From JAUMBM01 sp964645715 (lineage in GTDB: Bacteria > Bacteroidota > Bacteroidia > Chitinophagales > Saprospiraceae): a stretch of 64,000 nt of DNA. The position numbers and the translations under genes are program-made. Positions within the stretch are counted from its first letter, which is position 1, and each line of letters starts with the position of its first letter. The stretch lies in contig CAZYAO010000011.1 of assembly GCA_964645715.1 (NCBI GenBank), positions 21,024-85,023 of the forward strand. The letters are read 5' to 3'. Shown here piece after piece: positions 27,310-36,495 of this stretch. The notes below the pieces were generated by a model, which was given only the letters and a program-made list of their open reading frames with translations, had not been told where the DNA came from and did not search any database.

Positions 27310-28650
27310 ATGAAAATTATCATTGCCGGTGCCGGTGATGTGGGCTTCCACCTGGCACAGCTGTTGAGTTATGAAAATCAGGATATCGTTCTGATTGACA
27401 ACAATTCGGACGTACTGGAATATGCCAAAACCCGCCTGGATATCATGCCTCTTCGAGGCGATGCCACTTCCATGGAAGTACTCACCAATGCCGGTGCTGC
27501 CAAGGCCGACTTGGTACTGGCGGTGACTACACTAGAAAAAACCAACTTGCTCACGGCCATTCTGGCCAAAAAAATGGGGGCGAAACAGACCATTGCCAGG
27601 GTCAGCAACCAGGAGTATCTCTATCCCAACCAGCGTGAAATTTTTCGGGAGCTCGGCGTCGACAACTTAATCTCGCCCCGGCAGCTGGCCGCTGAAGAAA
27701 TCTGCCGGTTAGTCAAGCAGTGTACGTTTACGGATATTTTCGAGTTTGAAGAGGGTAAAATTAGCTTGGTGGGCATTACTCTCGACGAATACTCTCCGCT
27801 CGTAGATGTAAAGCTCACCGACCTTCACCGCTACGGCGGTGAAGTCGATCTGCGTCCGATAGCTATCCTTCGGGGACATCGCACCATAATCCCTCGTGGG
27901 GATACTGTCCTTAGGCGAAGTGATCATATTTACTTTATCACCCGCAAAGACCGGATGGAAAAAATCCAGGAAATTGTGGGTAAAAAGCAGGTGAATATTA
28001 AGCGTATCATGATTCTCGGCGGAACAGAGCAGGGACTCATGACCGCCCAGCGCCTTGAAAGGGACTACAGTGTCACGCTGATTGAAAAGGATAAACAACG
28101 TTGTAAGGAACTGAGCGAGTTGCTCAACAATACGCTCATTATTCAGGCTGACTTCAGCAATATAGATATACTCGAGGCGGAAGGACTTAACAATATGAAT
28201 GCCTTCATCGCACTTACCGAAAACTCGGAGACAAATATTATTGCCTGCCTGACTGCCAAGAACCATGGGGTATATAAAACCATCGCGCAGGTAGAGAGCA
28301 AAGAATACACTTTCATCTCCCAAAATATTGGCGTCGATACCTTGATCAACAAGAAATTGATAGCTGCCAACAATATCTTCCGCTACGTGCGTCAGGGTCG
28401 AGTAGAGGCCATTACAGGTTTACATGGTGTTGAAGCAGAAGTAATTGAGTATGTAGTACACAAAGATAACCATCTGACAAGGAAGCCCATTCGAGACATT
28501 AAATTCCCTGCAACTGCACTCATTGGCGGGGTGATTCGCGGTGAGGAAAGTCTTATACCAGACGGCAATTTTCAGTTGCAGCTGGACGATAAAGTAATCA
28601 TCTTCGCTTTGCCGGAGGCAATTAGTAAGCTCGACCAATTGTTCCGCTAA
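27310..28650 (+). CDS. trkA: Trk system potassium uptake protein TrkA
   Basis: 446 aa peripheral NAD(H)-binding regulator of the TrkH potassium channel. Two RCK modules: the first starts MKIIIAGAGDVGFHLAQLL with an intact GxGxxG and DNN acidic end. The second starts MILGGTEQGLMTAQRLE near residue 230, where GGTEQG is a weaker version of the motif. Each is followed by a TrkA_C domain (about 145-220 and 365-446). The start ATG 27310 coincides with the Rossmann strand; an upstream TTG frame is disregarded. Its stop overlaps the trkH ATG by one base, so the two are co-translated. Confidence 0.95.
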   Translation: MKIIIAGAGDVGFHLAQLLSYENQDIVLIDNNSDVLEYAKTRLDIMPLRGDATSMEVLTNAGAAKADLVLAVTTLEKTNLLTAILAKKMGAKQTIARVSNQEYLYPNQREIFRELGVDNLISPRQLAAEEICRLVKQCTFTDIFEFEEGKISLVGITLDEYSPLVDVKLTDLHRYGGEVDLRPIAILRGHRTIIPRGDTVLRRSDHIYFITRKDRMEKIQEIVGKKQVNIKRIMILGGTEQGLMTAQRLERDYSVTLIEKDKQRCKELSELLNNTLIIQADFSNIDILEAEGLNNMNAFIALTENSETNIIACLTAKNHGVYKTIAQVESKEYTFISQNIGVDTLINKKLIAANNIFRYVRQGRVEAITGLHGVEAEVIEYVVHKDNHLTRKPIRDIKFPATALIGGVIRGEESLIPDGNFQLQLDDKVIIFALPEAISKLDQLFR

Positions 28651-30107
28651 TGGCTATGATCAATTTTCGTCCGGTATTTCGCATTCTTGGTATCTTGGTG
28701 TTCCTGTTGGGGATTATGATGCTGACAGGTCTCCCAATATCCTGGTATTTTCAGAGCGATGATTGGCAGGCGTTGCTATGGTCAGGCCTGATTTGTATTG
28801 CTGGCGGATTATTCGCTTGGTTCTTGGTTCCCACAGGCTCTATGCATATAGCCAAAAGGGAGGGTTATCTTATAGTTACTCTGGGTTGGGTAGTGGTCGC
28901 ACTCTTGGGTACATTGCCTTACCTAATGAGCGGAGCCCTCAATTCTTTAGCCGATGCCTTTTTTGAGGTCGTCTCAGGAACCACGACCACTGGCGCCAGC
29001 GTCATTAGTGATATAGAAGCCGTACCGCAAGGAATACTCTATTGGAGAAGCCTGACGCAGTGGATTGGCGGAATGGGGATCATCGTATTCACCGTGGCTA
29101 TTTTTCCGTTATTGGGTATAGGCGGCGTGGAGCTGTTTGTGGCTGAATCGCCCGGGCCAACGAGTGATAAGCTTCACCCGCGGATCAGCGAGACAGCCAA
29201 GCGGCTTTGGCTTATTTATGTAGGTATGACCGTGGTGCTGGTAGGGCTACTGTGTGCAGGGGGAATGACCTTCTACGAGTCCATCAACCACGCGATGGCC
29301 ACAGTTTCTACGGGCGGTTTTTCCACCAAAAACAGCAGCATGGCGGCCTATCCGTCTCCATTTATACAGTATACCGTAATTGTGTTTATGTTTTTAGCGG
29401 GTAATAATTTTACCATCAATTACTTGGCATTGAAGGGGCGGTTCAGTCGTGTGTGGGCAAGTGACGAATTTAGGGCTTATCTCGCCACAGTGATTTTTTT
29501 TAGTGTATTTATTGCTTTATTTGTGAAAGCATCAGGTGCTGAAACCTGGGAAAAAGCCTTTCGCGACAGTGCCTTTCAGGTTGTATCGGTCATGACAACC
29601 ACTGGGTTTGTGACTGCCGATTATACAGGTTGGGGAACCGGTGTCACTATGCTCATATTTATCCTGCTGTTTGTAGGAGGCTGTGCAGGCTCTACTTCAG
29701 GGGGGATAAAAATGATCAGACATCTGGTGTTTATTAAAAATTCATATCTGGAATTCAAACGACTTCTGCACCCGCAAGCGATCGTTTCGCTCAAACTCGA
29801 CGGTCAAAATGTACGTGGTCGCATTATCACACATATCATCATATTTTTGCTTGTTTACCTGATTACCTTTCTGGCGGGTTCTGTTGTACTGTCATTTATG
29901 GGGCTCGATTTTCTGACCGCTATCGGCGCTACGGCGACCTGTCTGGGCAATGTAGGCCCGGGCATCGGGGGTGTAGGCCCTGTTGATAACTTTAGCTGGC
30001 TTGCGCCGGAAGTGAAATGGGTTCTTAGCTTTCTTATGTTGCTCGGGCGTCTTGAGCTGTTTACCATATTGGTTTTATTTACACCTTTTTTCTGGAGATC
30101 CAATTAA
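28650..30107 (+). CDS. trkH: Trk system potassium uptake protein TrkH
   Basis: 485 aa, membrane-embedded potassium channel subunit with about ten hydrophobic segments and four pore-loop repeats. Recognisable: VSGTTTTGASVISDIE (first selectivity loop), TVSTGGFSTKNSS (second), SVMTTTGFVTADY (third) and CLGNVGPGIGGVGP (fourth), with SLTQWIGGMGIIVF and LMLLGRLELFTILVLF. It partners TrkA, the preceding gene, with which it overlaps by one base. Monovalent-cation uptake and osmoadaptation are the expected roles. Confidence 0.94.
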   Translation: MAMINFRPVFRILGILVFLLGIMMLTGLPISWYFQSDDWQALLWSGLICIAGGLFAWFLVPTGSMHIAKREGYLIVTLGWVVVALLGTLPYLMSGALNSLADAFFEVVSGTTTTGASVISDIEAVPQGILYWRSLTQWIGGMGIIVFTVAIFPLLGIGGVELFVAESPGPTSDKLHPRISETAKRLWLIYVGMTVVLVGLLCAGGMTFYESINHAMATVSTGGFSTKNSSMAAYPSPFIQYTVIVFMFLAGNNFTINYLALKGRFSRVWASDEFRAYLATVIFFSVFIALFVKASGAETWEKAFRDSAFQVVSVMTTTGFVTADYTGWGTGVTMLIFILLFVGGCAGSTSGGIKMIRHLVFIKNSYLEFKRLLHPQAIVSLKLDGQNVRGRIITHIIIFLLVYLITFLAGSVVLSFMGLDFLTAIGATATCLGNVGPGIGGVGPVDNFSWLAPEVKWVLSFLMLLGRLELFTILVLFTPFFWRSN

Positions 30108-30338
30108 AAGGGTGTCTACGCCAGAAGGCTGTATTCAGTCAATAGCGGTTTTCTGCACCTGAATTCCCGAAATGCCTGAAGAGAAAGGGAAAAAATTGCA
30201 ACTTTGCGTAATGATTAATAGACGCCACACCCAGAAAAAATCCTCCAGGTTTTTATCCTTGCGAGGAGTAACTTTTGCGGTCGGGCGGTTGTTTCCCTCA
30301 AAAACATGTTCTTACAAGTCTAAATAAAGACAGCTGTC

Positions 30339-33104
30339 ATGAGTGATTTTTCGTTTCTTGCAAATGCCCATCCGGCATATATAGAGCAGTTGTATGAGCA
30401 GTATCTGCAAAATCCTGAGCAAACAGAGCCAAGTTGGCGCTCTTTCTTTCAGGGATTTGATTTTGCCGTTAAAAGCAACGGGCAGGTTCCTGCGGAAATA
30501 GCAACGGACAAAGAGCATATGATCAACGAGCTGCGCGTTTTAGCGCTGATAAAAGCTTTCCGCGATCGTGGCCACCTGCTCTCAACAACCAACCCTTTAA
30601 AGCCTCGCCGGGATCGCCGGCCCATGCTCGAGCTGGAAAACTATGGTCTGAGTGATGCACATCTCGATCAGGTTTTTTTTGCAGGACACGAGATCGGACT
30701 TGAAAATGCCACGTTGCGCCAGATTATTGGTCGCATGAAAGAGGTATACGCAGGAAATGTCGGCTTTGAGTATCACCACATCGCTGATCGCGAGAAGCGC
30801 CGCTGGCTTCGAAGCAGAATCGAGCAAATACAGCCTTCCAAGCAGTTTGGTATCGATCTGGTAAAAAAGCGCCGCATTCTTGAAAAACTCAACGGCGCTA
30901 CCATGTTCGAGCGCTTCCTTCATACGAAGTATCTCGCACAAAAACGATTTTCACTGGAAGGAGGAGAGAATACCATCGTCGCACTGGATGCGCTCATCAA
31001 TGAAGCTGCTAAAAATAAAGCGGAGGAAATCATCATCGGGATGGCACACCGCGGGCGTCTCAACGTGCTTGCCAACATCATGGGTAAAACGTATGAGCAG
31101 ATATTTAATGAGTTTGAAGGTATGGCCGTGCCGGATCTTAGCTTTGGCGACGGGGACGTAAAGTACCATCTGGGCTTTTCAAGCCAAGTGGAAACTACGG
31201 CCGGCAAACTGGTGCACCTCAAACTGGTACCCAACCCTTCACACCTCGAGGCAGTTAATCCGGTTGTAGAGGGTTTCGCCCGTGCCAAGGCAGATATTCT
31301 CTACGGTAGCGACTATGACAAGATCCTGCCCATCCTCATCCATGGAGATGCTGCCGTTGCCGGCCAGGGTGTTGTATTTGAAACGGTGCAGATGAGCCAG
31401 CTGGAAGGCTATAAGACAGGGGGAACGATCCATCTTGTCATCAATAACCAGGTAGGTTTTACGACTGATTTTGACGACGCACGTTCCTCTACCTACAGCA
31501 CTGGTGTCGCCGGGGTAGTACAGGCACCCGTCTTTCACGTCAATGGCGATGATCCGGAAGCGGTGGTGTTTGCCTGTGAGATGGCTGTTCAGTATCGGCA
31601 GGCATTCGATAGCGACGTATTTATTGATATCGTGTGCTATCGCAAACACGGACACAACGAGGGTGATGATCCACAGTTTACTCAGCCTGAGATGTACGCT
31701 CTCATTAATAATCACCCTGATCCACGGGAAGTATATACCCATGAGCTAATCAAGCGGGGTGACCTGGAAAAAGCGATGGCAGATGAGCTTGAGCAGAATT
31801 TCTGGAACCTATTGCAGGCACGTCTCGATCAGGTACGCGAAAAACCGCTGCCGTATACCTATCAGGAAGCAGAACAGGCTTGGCGGCAGCTCAAGAAAAC
31901 AGCAGACCCACGCGATTTTGAAACATCTCCGCCTACTGGCGTCGAAGCAGATAGACTTCGGCATATTGTGAGTACTTTGCAAAGTATTCCGGAAGACTTT
32001 ACACCGCTGTCAAAGGTCAACCGCCTGCTCAAAGGTAAGGACAAGCAGATTGAGCAAAATCAGTACGACTGGTCTATGGGCGAACTGTTGGCCTATGGCT
32101 CTATACTGATGGAGGGCAAAGATGTGCGCATGAGCGGTCAGGATGTCAGACGGGGTACCTTCAGCCACCGCCACGCTGTACTCCGGGATGCCAATAACTA
32201 CGAGCCTTACAACCGGTTAAGCCGCCTCTCGGCTGACCAAGGACTTTTCCGTATTTACAACTCCTTGCTGTCGGAGTTTGCTGTATTGGGCTTTGAATAT
32301 GGTTACAGTCTTGCCAATCCCGATACTTTGGTGATCTGGGAAGCACAGTTTGGTGACTTCTCCAACGGAGCACAAACGATCATGGACCAGTTTATCTCTT
32401 CCAGCGAAAGCAAGTGGCAGCGCATGAGCGGACTGGTGATGTTGCTGCCGCACGGTTACGAAGGGCAGGGACCTGAGCATTCGAGTGCCCGCCTCGAGCG
32501 CTACCTGCAGTTGTGTGCAGAATACAACATGACAGTGGCCAACTGCACCACGCCGGCCAACTTTTTCCACCTCATGCGTCGCCAGCTGGCTCGGCCTTTC
32601 CGCAAGCCGTTGGTGGTCATGTCGCCCAAGTCATTGCTGCGACATCCTGAATGTGTGAGCACATTCGAAGAGTTTACAGAAGGAACGGCTTTCCAGGAAG
32701 TTATTGATGACGCGGCTGTCGGTGCACGCAGTGGCAAAAAAATCCGCAGAGTCGTCTTTTGTACGGGTAAAGTGTATTTTGATTTGTTACAGCGCAAACG
32801 CGAAGGAGAGCATACCGATGTGGCAGTGGTACGGGTCGAGCAATTGTATCCTTTCCCGGCCAAGCAGCTAAAGGCCATCGCGCAAAAGTACAGCGAGGCG
32901 GAATATTGCTGGGCACAGGAAGAACCCGCCAACATGGGCGCCTGGCAGTATATACAGTCGATGAATTTGAGCGAGGAGATGGGGCTTCAGATTCCGCTCA
33001 GGGTTATTTCGCGACGTGCCAGTGCTTCTCCTGCCACAGGCTTCAAGAAAATACACGACCAGCAGCAGGCAGCTATTGTGGAGGCTGCTTTCGCAAAAAG
33101 CTAA
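30339..33104 (+). CDS. sucA: 2-oxoglutarate dehydrogenase E1 component
   Basis: 921 aa thiamine-diphosphate enzyme decarboxylating 2-oxoglutarate in the TCA cycle. The short N-terminal E2-binding segment SFLANAHPAYIEQLYEQYL is followed by MAHRGRLNVLANIMGK, HLEAVNPVVEGFARAK, IHGDAAVAGQGVVFE, the ThDP-site CYRKHGHNEGDDPQFTQPEMY (split across residues near 400-430), and in the C-terminal half GQDVRRGTFSHRHAVLRD, LPHGYEGQGPEHSSARLER and VMSPKSLLRHP. Length matches the family. sucB (E2) does not follow; the next gene is ligA on the opposite strand, so E1 is transcribed alone here. Confidence 0.96.
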   Translation: MSDFSFLANAHPAYIEQLYEQYLQNPEQTEPSWRSFFQGFDFAVKSNGQVPAEIATDKEHMINELRVLALIKAFRDRGHLLSTTNPLKPRRDRRPMLELENYGLSDAHLDQVFFAGHEIGLENATLRQIIGRMKEVYAGNVGFEYHHIADREKRRWLRSRIEQIQPSKQFGIDLVKKRRILEKLNGATMFERFLHTKYLAQKRFSLEGGENTIVALDALINEAAKNKAEEIIIGMAHRGRLNVLANIMGKTYEQIFNEFEGMAVPDLSFGDGDVKYHLGFSSQVETTAGKLVHLKLVPNPSHLEAVNPVVEGFARAKADILYGSDYDKILPILIHGDAAVAGQGVVFETVQMSQLEGYKTGGTIHLVINNQVGFTTDFDDARSSTYSTGVAGVVQAPVFHVNGDDPEAVVFACEMAVQYRQAFDSDVFIDIVCYRKHGHNEGDDPQFTQPEMYALINNHPDPREVYTHELIKRGDLEKAMADELEQNFWNLLQARLDQVREKPLPYTYQEAEQAWRQLKKTADPRDFETSPPTGVEADRLRHIVSTLQSIPEDFTPLSKVNRLLKGKDKQIEQNQYDWSMGELLAYGSILMEGKDVRMSGQDVRRGTFSHRHAVLRDANNYEPYNRLSRLSADQGLFRIYNSLLSEFAVLGFEYGYSLANPDTLVIWEAQFGDFSNGAQTIMDQFISSSESKWQRMSGLVMLLPHGYEGQGPEHSSARLERYLQLCAEYNMTVANCTTPANFFHLMRRQLARPFRKPLVVMSPKSLLRHPECVSTFEEFTEGTAFQEVIDDAAVGARSGKKIRRVVFCTGKVYFDLLQRKREGEHTDVAVVRVEQLYPFPAKQLKAIAQKYSEAEYCWAQEEPANMGAWQYIQSMNLSEEMGLQIPLRVISRRASASPATGFKKIHDQQQAAIVEAAFAKS

Positions 33105-33114
33105 TAAATACTTA

Positions 33115-33141
33115 CCGGCAGGGAGCGAGGCTCCCTGCCGG
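33115..33141. terminator. Hairpin between convergent sucA and ligA
   Basis: CCGGCAGGGAGC (33115-33126) and GCTCCCTGCCGG (33130-33141) form a perfect 12-bp GC-rich stem with a 3-base loop, 10 bases after the sucA stop and 6 before the ligA stop. Very stable, no T-run on either side; probably a bidirectional 3'-end structure. Confidence 0.75.
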
Positions 33142-33147
33142 CATTGC

Positions 33148-35295
33148 TCATATAGCCTGAATGGCCTGCAGAAACTCCTCTTCTGTGAGGATCAGAACGC
33201 TTCCGAGCGCCTGTGCTTTTTTTAGCTTAGAGCCCGCTTTTTCCCCCACGACCAGTATATCGAGATGGCTGCTCACAGCGCTCACATTTCTGGCTCCTGC
33301 TGCCGCTGCTTTCTCCTGCGCCTCTTTCCGGCTCATTTGCAGCAAGGTACCTGTAAACAGTATGGATTTTCCCAAAAAGGGGCCGGAAGTAGCCTGCATG
33401 GGGGGCTTATCGTCTTCGGTAGGCAGCATATTGACACCCAGTGCTTCCATTTCCCGCAACAATGCCATGTTGGTGGCATCCTGAAAAAACGCCATGGTAT
33501 TTTGTGCCAGGGTGGGACCAATGTCTTTGATATGTAAAAATTTATCTTCATCCCACGTAGCCAGTTCCAGTACATGGCCAATTTCAGCGGCCAGCAGCTT
33601 GCTGGCGCGCTGCCCCATTTGGTGAATGCTGAGGCTGTGTAAAAGTCGCCAGACAGGATTGCGCTTAGCTTTTTCTACTGACGCCTGCAGATTGGCAGCT
33701 GATTTTTGCCCAAAACCCTCCAAAGTAGCAATTTTATCGTAGTCAAGCCGGTACACGTCTGCCAGATTGCGCAGCCAGCCCAGCGCAAAAAAGCGCTCGA
33801 CAATCTGCTTGCCCAATCCTTCAATATCCATAGCATTTTTACTGACGTGAAAAATGATGCGTTGCAGGTGCTGCGCACCGCACACGCATCGGGGGCAGCG
33901 CCAGGCAGCTTCTCCCTGGGGGCGCAGCAGTGCTACCGGGCTGTCGGTATCATTGACAGGGCAAAAGGTGGGCCATACGATGGGCTCTTCTGAGCCGTCG
34001 CGCAACTCTTCCAGCGGTTTAACAATATAAGGAATTACATCTCCCGCCCGCTCAATTAGTACCTGATCCCCCAGTCGCAAGTCCTTCTCGCGGATGAAAT
34101 CTTCATTGTGCAGGGAGATAGAGCTGATGCGTACGCCCGCCAGTGGTACCGTCTTTACTTTGGCAACCGGCGTGATGGCCCCGGTTTTGCCTACCTGATA
34201 CTCTACGTGCAGCAGGGTGGTGGTGGCCTGCCGCGCTGCAAATTTGTAGGCAATGGCCCAACGAGGGTGGTGAGCTGTGTAGCCCGCCCGCTCCTGCAGG
34301 TTGAGCTCATTTACTTTGATGACCATACCGTCAATCTCGTAGGGGTAGGATTCGCGCCTTTTTTCCCACAGACCGATGAAATCCATTACCTGATGCATTC
34401 CATGGCAAATGCGCCTCTCTTGTTGGTCTTCCGGAACTTTGAAGCCCAGCGATGCCAGGGCATCAAGGCTTTCGCGATGGGTGGCAAACCGGTCCGAAGC
34501 GGGCTGTCCATTGGTGTCTTCTGCATAGCCAAGGGTATATACAAAGGCTTCGAGCCCTCTGACAGCCACTTCGCGCGGGTCTTTCATGCGCAGCCCGCCG
34601 GTGGCTGTGTTACGGGGGTTGGCAAAAAGGGTGAGGCCGGCATCGGCCCGCTCCTCGTTGATACGCGCAAAAATGTCTTTTCGGATAACCACTTCACCCC
34701 GCAGCTCAACCCGCCTGATACCTAGCTTGCTGAAAGGTGCGCGCAGCGGAATGGAGTGCAGCACGCGTGCATTTGCAGTAATCTCTTCGCCTTCACTGCC
34801 ATTACCGCGCGTGGCGGCACGCACCAGCAGATCGTTCTCATAGACCAATGCGATGGAACCACCATCAAATTTGGGCTCTACAGCGTACGTTATGGTTTCT
34901 GTCAGCGGCATATTGAGCATGCGCTTGAGTTGCTGGTCGAACTCTTCCAGATCGCCAAGGTCGTAGCTGTTGCCAAGCGACAGCATAGGCGACAGGTGGG
35001 CCACGGAGGCAAATGTGTCGGTGAGGTCGCTGGATACCCGCTGTGTGGGACTGTCGGCACAGACCAACTCGGGATGTGCGGCTTCCAGCTGCTGTAGTCG
35101 GGCATAAAGCTGGTCATACTCATAGTCCGACAACAGCGGATCATTGCACACGTAGTAACGCCATTCGTGGAAAACGAGCAGCTTGCGCAAGGCCGCTGCC
35201 TGCGCCGCAGGCGTGGCAGCCCATACAGCATCGTCGGCCGTCAGGTATTTTTTTGACAATGCATACAGGTCTTTCTGCTCCTCCGCTGTGTACAT
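33148..35295 (-). CDS. ligA: NAD-dependent DNA ligase LigA
   Basis: 715 aa. Seals nicks in replication and repair using NAD. Ia domain (about 1-70), adenylation domain with the lysine motif YAVEPKFDGGSIALVYE (near residue 120) and ATRGNGSEGEEITANARV, OB fold (GKTGAITPVAKVKTVPLAG), zinc finger, helix-hairpin-helix (DIEGLGKQIVERFF, ATLEGFGQKSAANLQ) and a C-terminal BRCT domain (GKSILFTGTLLQMSRKEAQE). The zinc finger reads FCPVND...WRCPRCVCGAQ: the second ligand of the usual CxxC is Asn, and an extra Cys lies near the C-terminal pair. The start is ATG 35295; the upstream in-frame stretch is not conserved. Confidence 0.95.
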   Translation of the reverse strand: MYTAEEQKDLYALSKKYLTADDAVWAATPAAQAAALRKLLVFHEWRYYVCNDPLLSDYEYDQLYARLQQLEAAHPELVCADSPTQRVSSDLTDTFASVAHLSPMLSLGNSYDLGDLEEFDQQLKRMLNMPLTETITYAVEPKFDGGSIALVYENDLLVRAATRGNGSEGEEITANARVLHSIPLRAPFSKLGIRRVELRGEVVIRKDIFARINEERADAGLTLFANPRNTATGGLRMKDPREVAVRGLEAFVYTLGYAEDTNGQPASDRFATHRESLDALASLGFKVPEDQQERRICHGMHQVMDFIGLWEKRRESYPYEIDGMVIKVNELNLQERAGYTAHHPRWAIAYKFAARQATTTLLHVEYQVGKTGAITPVAKVKTVPLAGVRISSISLHNEDFIREKDLRLGDQVLIERAGDVIPYIVKPLEELRDGSEEPIVWPTFCPVNDTDSPVALLRPQGEAAWRCPRCVCGAQHLQRIIFHVSKNAMDIEGLGKQIVERFFALGWLRNLADVYRLDYDKIATLEGFGQKSAANLQASVEKAKRNPVWRLLHSLSIHQMGQRASKLLAAEIGHVLELATWDEDKFLHIKDIGPTLAQNTMAFFQDATNMALLREMEALGVNMLPTEDDKPPMQATSGPFLGKSILFTGTLLQMSRKEAQEKAAAAGARNVSAVSSHLDILVVGEKAGSKLKKAQALGSVLILTEEEFLQAIQAI

Positions 35296-35313
35296 ACTAT
35301 GCGATTTTGTGGG

Positions 35314-35321
35314 CAAAGATA
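35314..35321 (-). promoter_or_regulatory. -7 promoter box of ligA
   Basis: TATCTTTG on the minus strand, 18 bases upstream of the ligA ATG, implying a leader of only a few bases or a near-leaderless transcript. The nearest -33 TTG (CAA at 35346-35348) has a long 24-nt spacer. Confidence 0.45.
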
Positions 35322-35497
35322 CGTGTTTTCCCCCTTGGACTTCTGCAAATCCAGCGCCAGCAGGCACAGCTGGCGGGAACTTTTTTGCACCCCCCGGCGG
35401 TTAGAGGGCTGTGGTCTGCGACAGGCTGTTTATCTTTACCTTCTCGGCAGGCTGGTCTTCAGGCCCGCTGCTGTCACCGTTTAGCAAAAAATATATC

Positions 35498-36454
35498 TTG
35501 AAAACAGGAACCGTCATAAAATCAACAGGTAGCTGGTATCAGGTGCGCCTCGATGATGAGGCAGCTGTAATCCCCTGCCGCATAGTGGGCAAATTTCGTA
35601 CCGAGGGTATTCGTTTTACCAACCCGCTGGCGGTGGGCGACCGGGTACAGATTCAGCTGACAGTGGGCGACGAGGGCCCTGTCGGCAGTATCCAACAAAT
35701 AGAGCCCCGCACCAACTACGTGGTCAGGCAGTCGCCCCGTCGCAAACACGACCTGCACCTGCTGGCCAGCAACATCGATCAGGCAGTCCTGCTGGTGACG
35801 GTCGTGGAGCCCAACCTCAAGCCGGGTTTCATCGATCGGTTTCTACTTATGACAGAACCTTTCAGCATCCCTGTCATCATTGTGTTCAATAAGGCTGACC
35901 GCTACACAGCGGAGGATCGGCTCGTATTTGAGGGACTCAATAATATCTATGGCACTATCGGCTACGAACTGCTGATGGTGTCGGCTTTTACGGGTGAAGG
36001 CTTGGGGCAGCTGCGCGAAAAACTCGCCAACAAAACAACGCTCGTGAGTGGACAGTCGGGGGTCGGCAAGTCCAGCCTCATCAATCGCCTGCAGCCTCAG
36101 CTGGAATTGCGGACGCACGAGCTAAGTGACTATTCGGGCAAAGGGCAGCATACTACGACCTTTGCAGAACTTTTTCCGTTGGATTTTGGTGGTAGCATCA
36201 TCGACACTCCGGGCATCAAACTGCTGTCATTTAATTACCTGAAGCCCCAGGATGTAGCACATAATTTCCGCGAATTTTTTGTGCTGTCGGAGGATTGTCG
36301 CTTCGGGGGCAACTGTCTGCATCGCAACGAACCTGGCTGCGCCGTCAAGGCGGCGCTGGCAGCAGAAGAGATCAGCGAGCTGCGCTACGCCAACTACCTC
36401 ACAATCCTGGAGGAGGTAGAAGATCAGAATTATTGGGAGCGGCGCGACTTATAA
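35498..36454 (+). CDS. rsgA: Ribosome small subunit-dependent GTPase RsgA
   Basis: 318 aa from a TTG start at 35498; the conserved N-terminus (L)KTGTVIKSTGSWYQVRL begins exactly there, and no ATG lies in frame nearby. Circularly permuted GTPase for late 30S maturation: OB domain (1-70), then FNKADRY (G4), SAFTGEGL (G5), GQSGVGKSSLINRL (G1), TTTFAELF (G2) and DTPGIK (G3). The C-terminal zinc knuckle is DCRFGGNCLHRNEPGC, giving the Cys-x5-Cys-x-His-x5-Cys ligands. Divergent from ligA; convergent with the PLP enzyme. Confidence 0.93.
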   Translation: MKTGTVIKSTGSWYQVRLDDEAAVIPCRIVGKFRTEGIRFTNPLAVGDRVQIQLTVGDEGPVGSIQQIEPRTNYVVRQSPRRKHDLHLLASNIDQAVLLVTVVEPNLKPGFIDRFLLMTEPFSIPVIIVFNKADRYTAEDRLVFEGLNNIYGTIGYELLMVSAFTGEGLGQLREKLANKTTLVSGQSGVGKSSLINRLQPQLELRTHELSDYSGKGQHTTTFAELFPLDFGGSIIDTPGIKLLSFNYLKPQDVAHNFREFFVLSEDCRFGGNCLHRNEPGCAVKAALAAEEISELRYANYLTILEEVEDQNYWERRDL

Positions 36455-36495
36455 GGCGTGGGGGGTGTTTTTTTAAAAAAAACCAAGCAGCGGCA

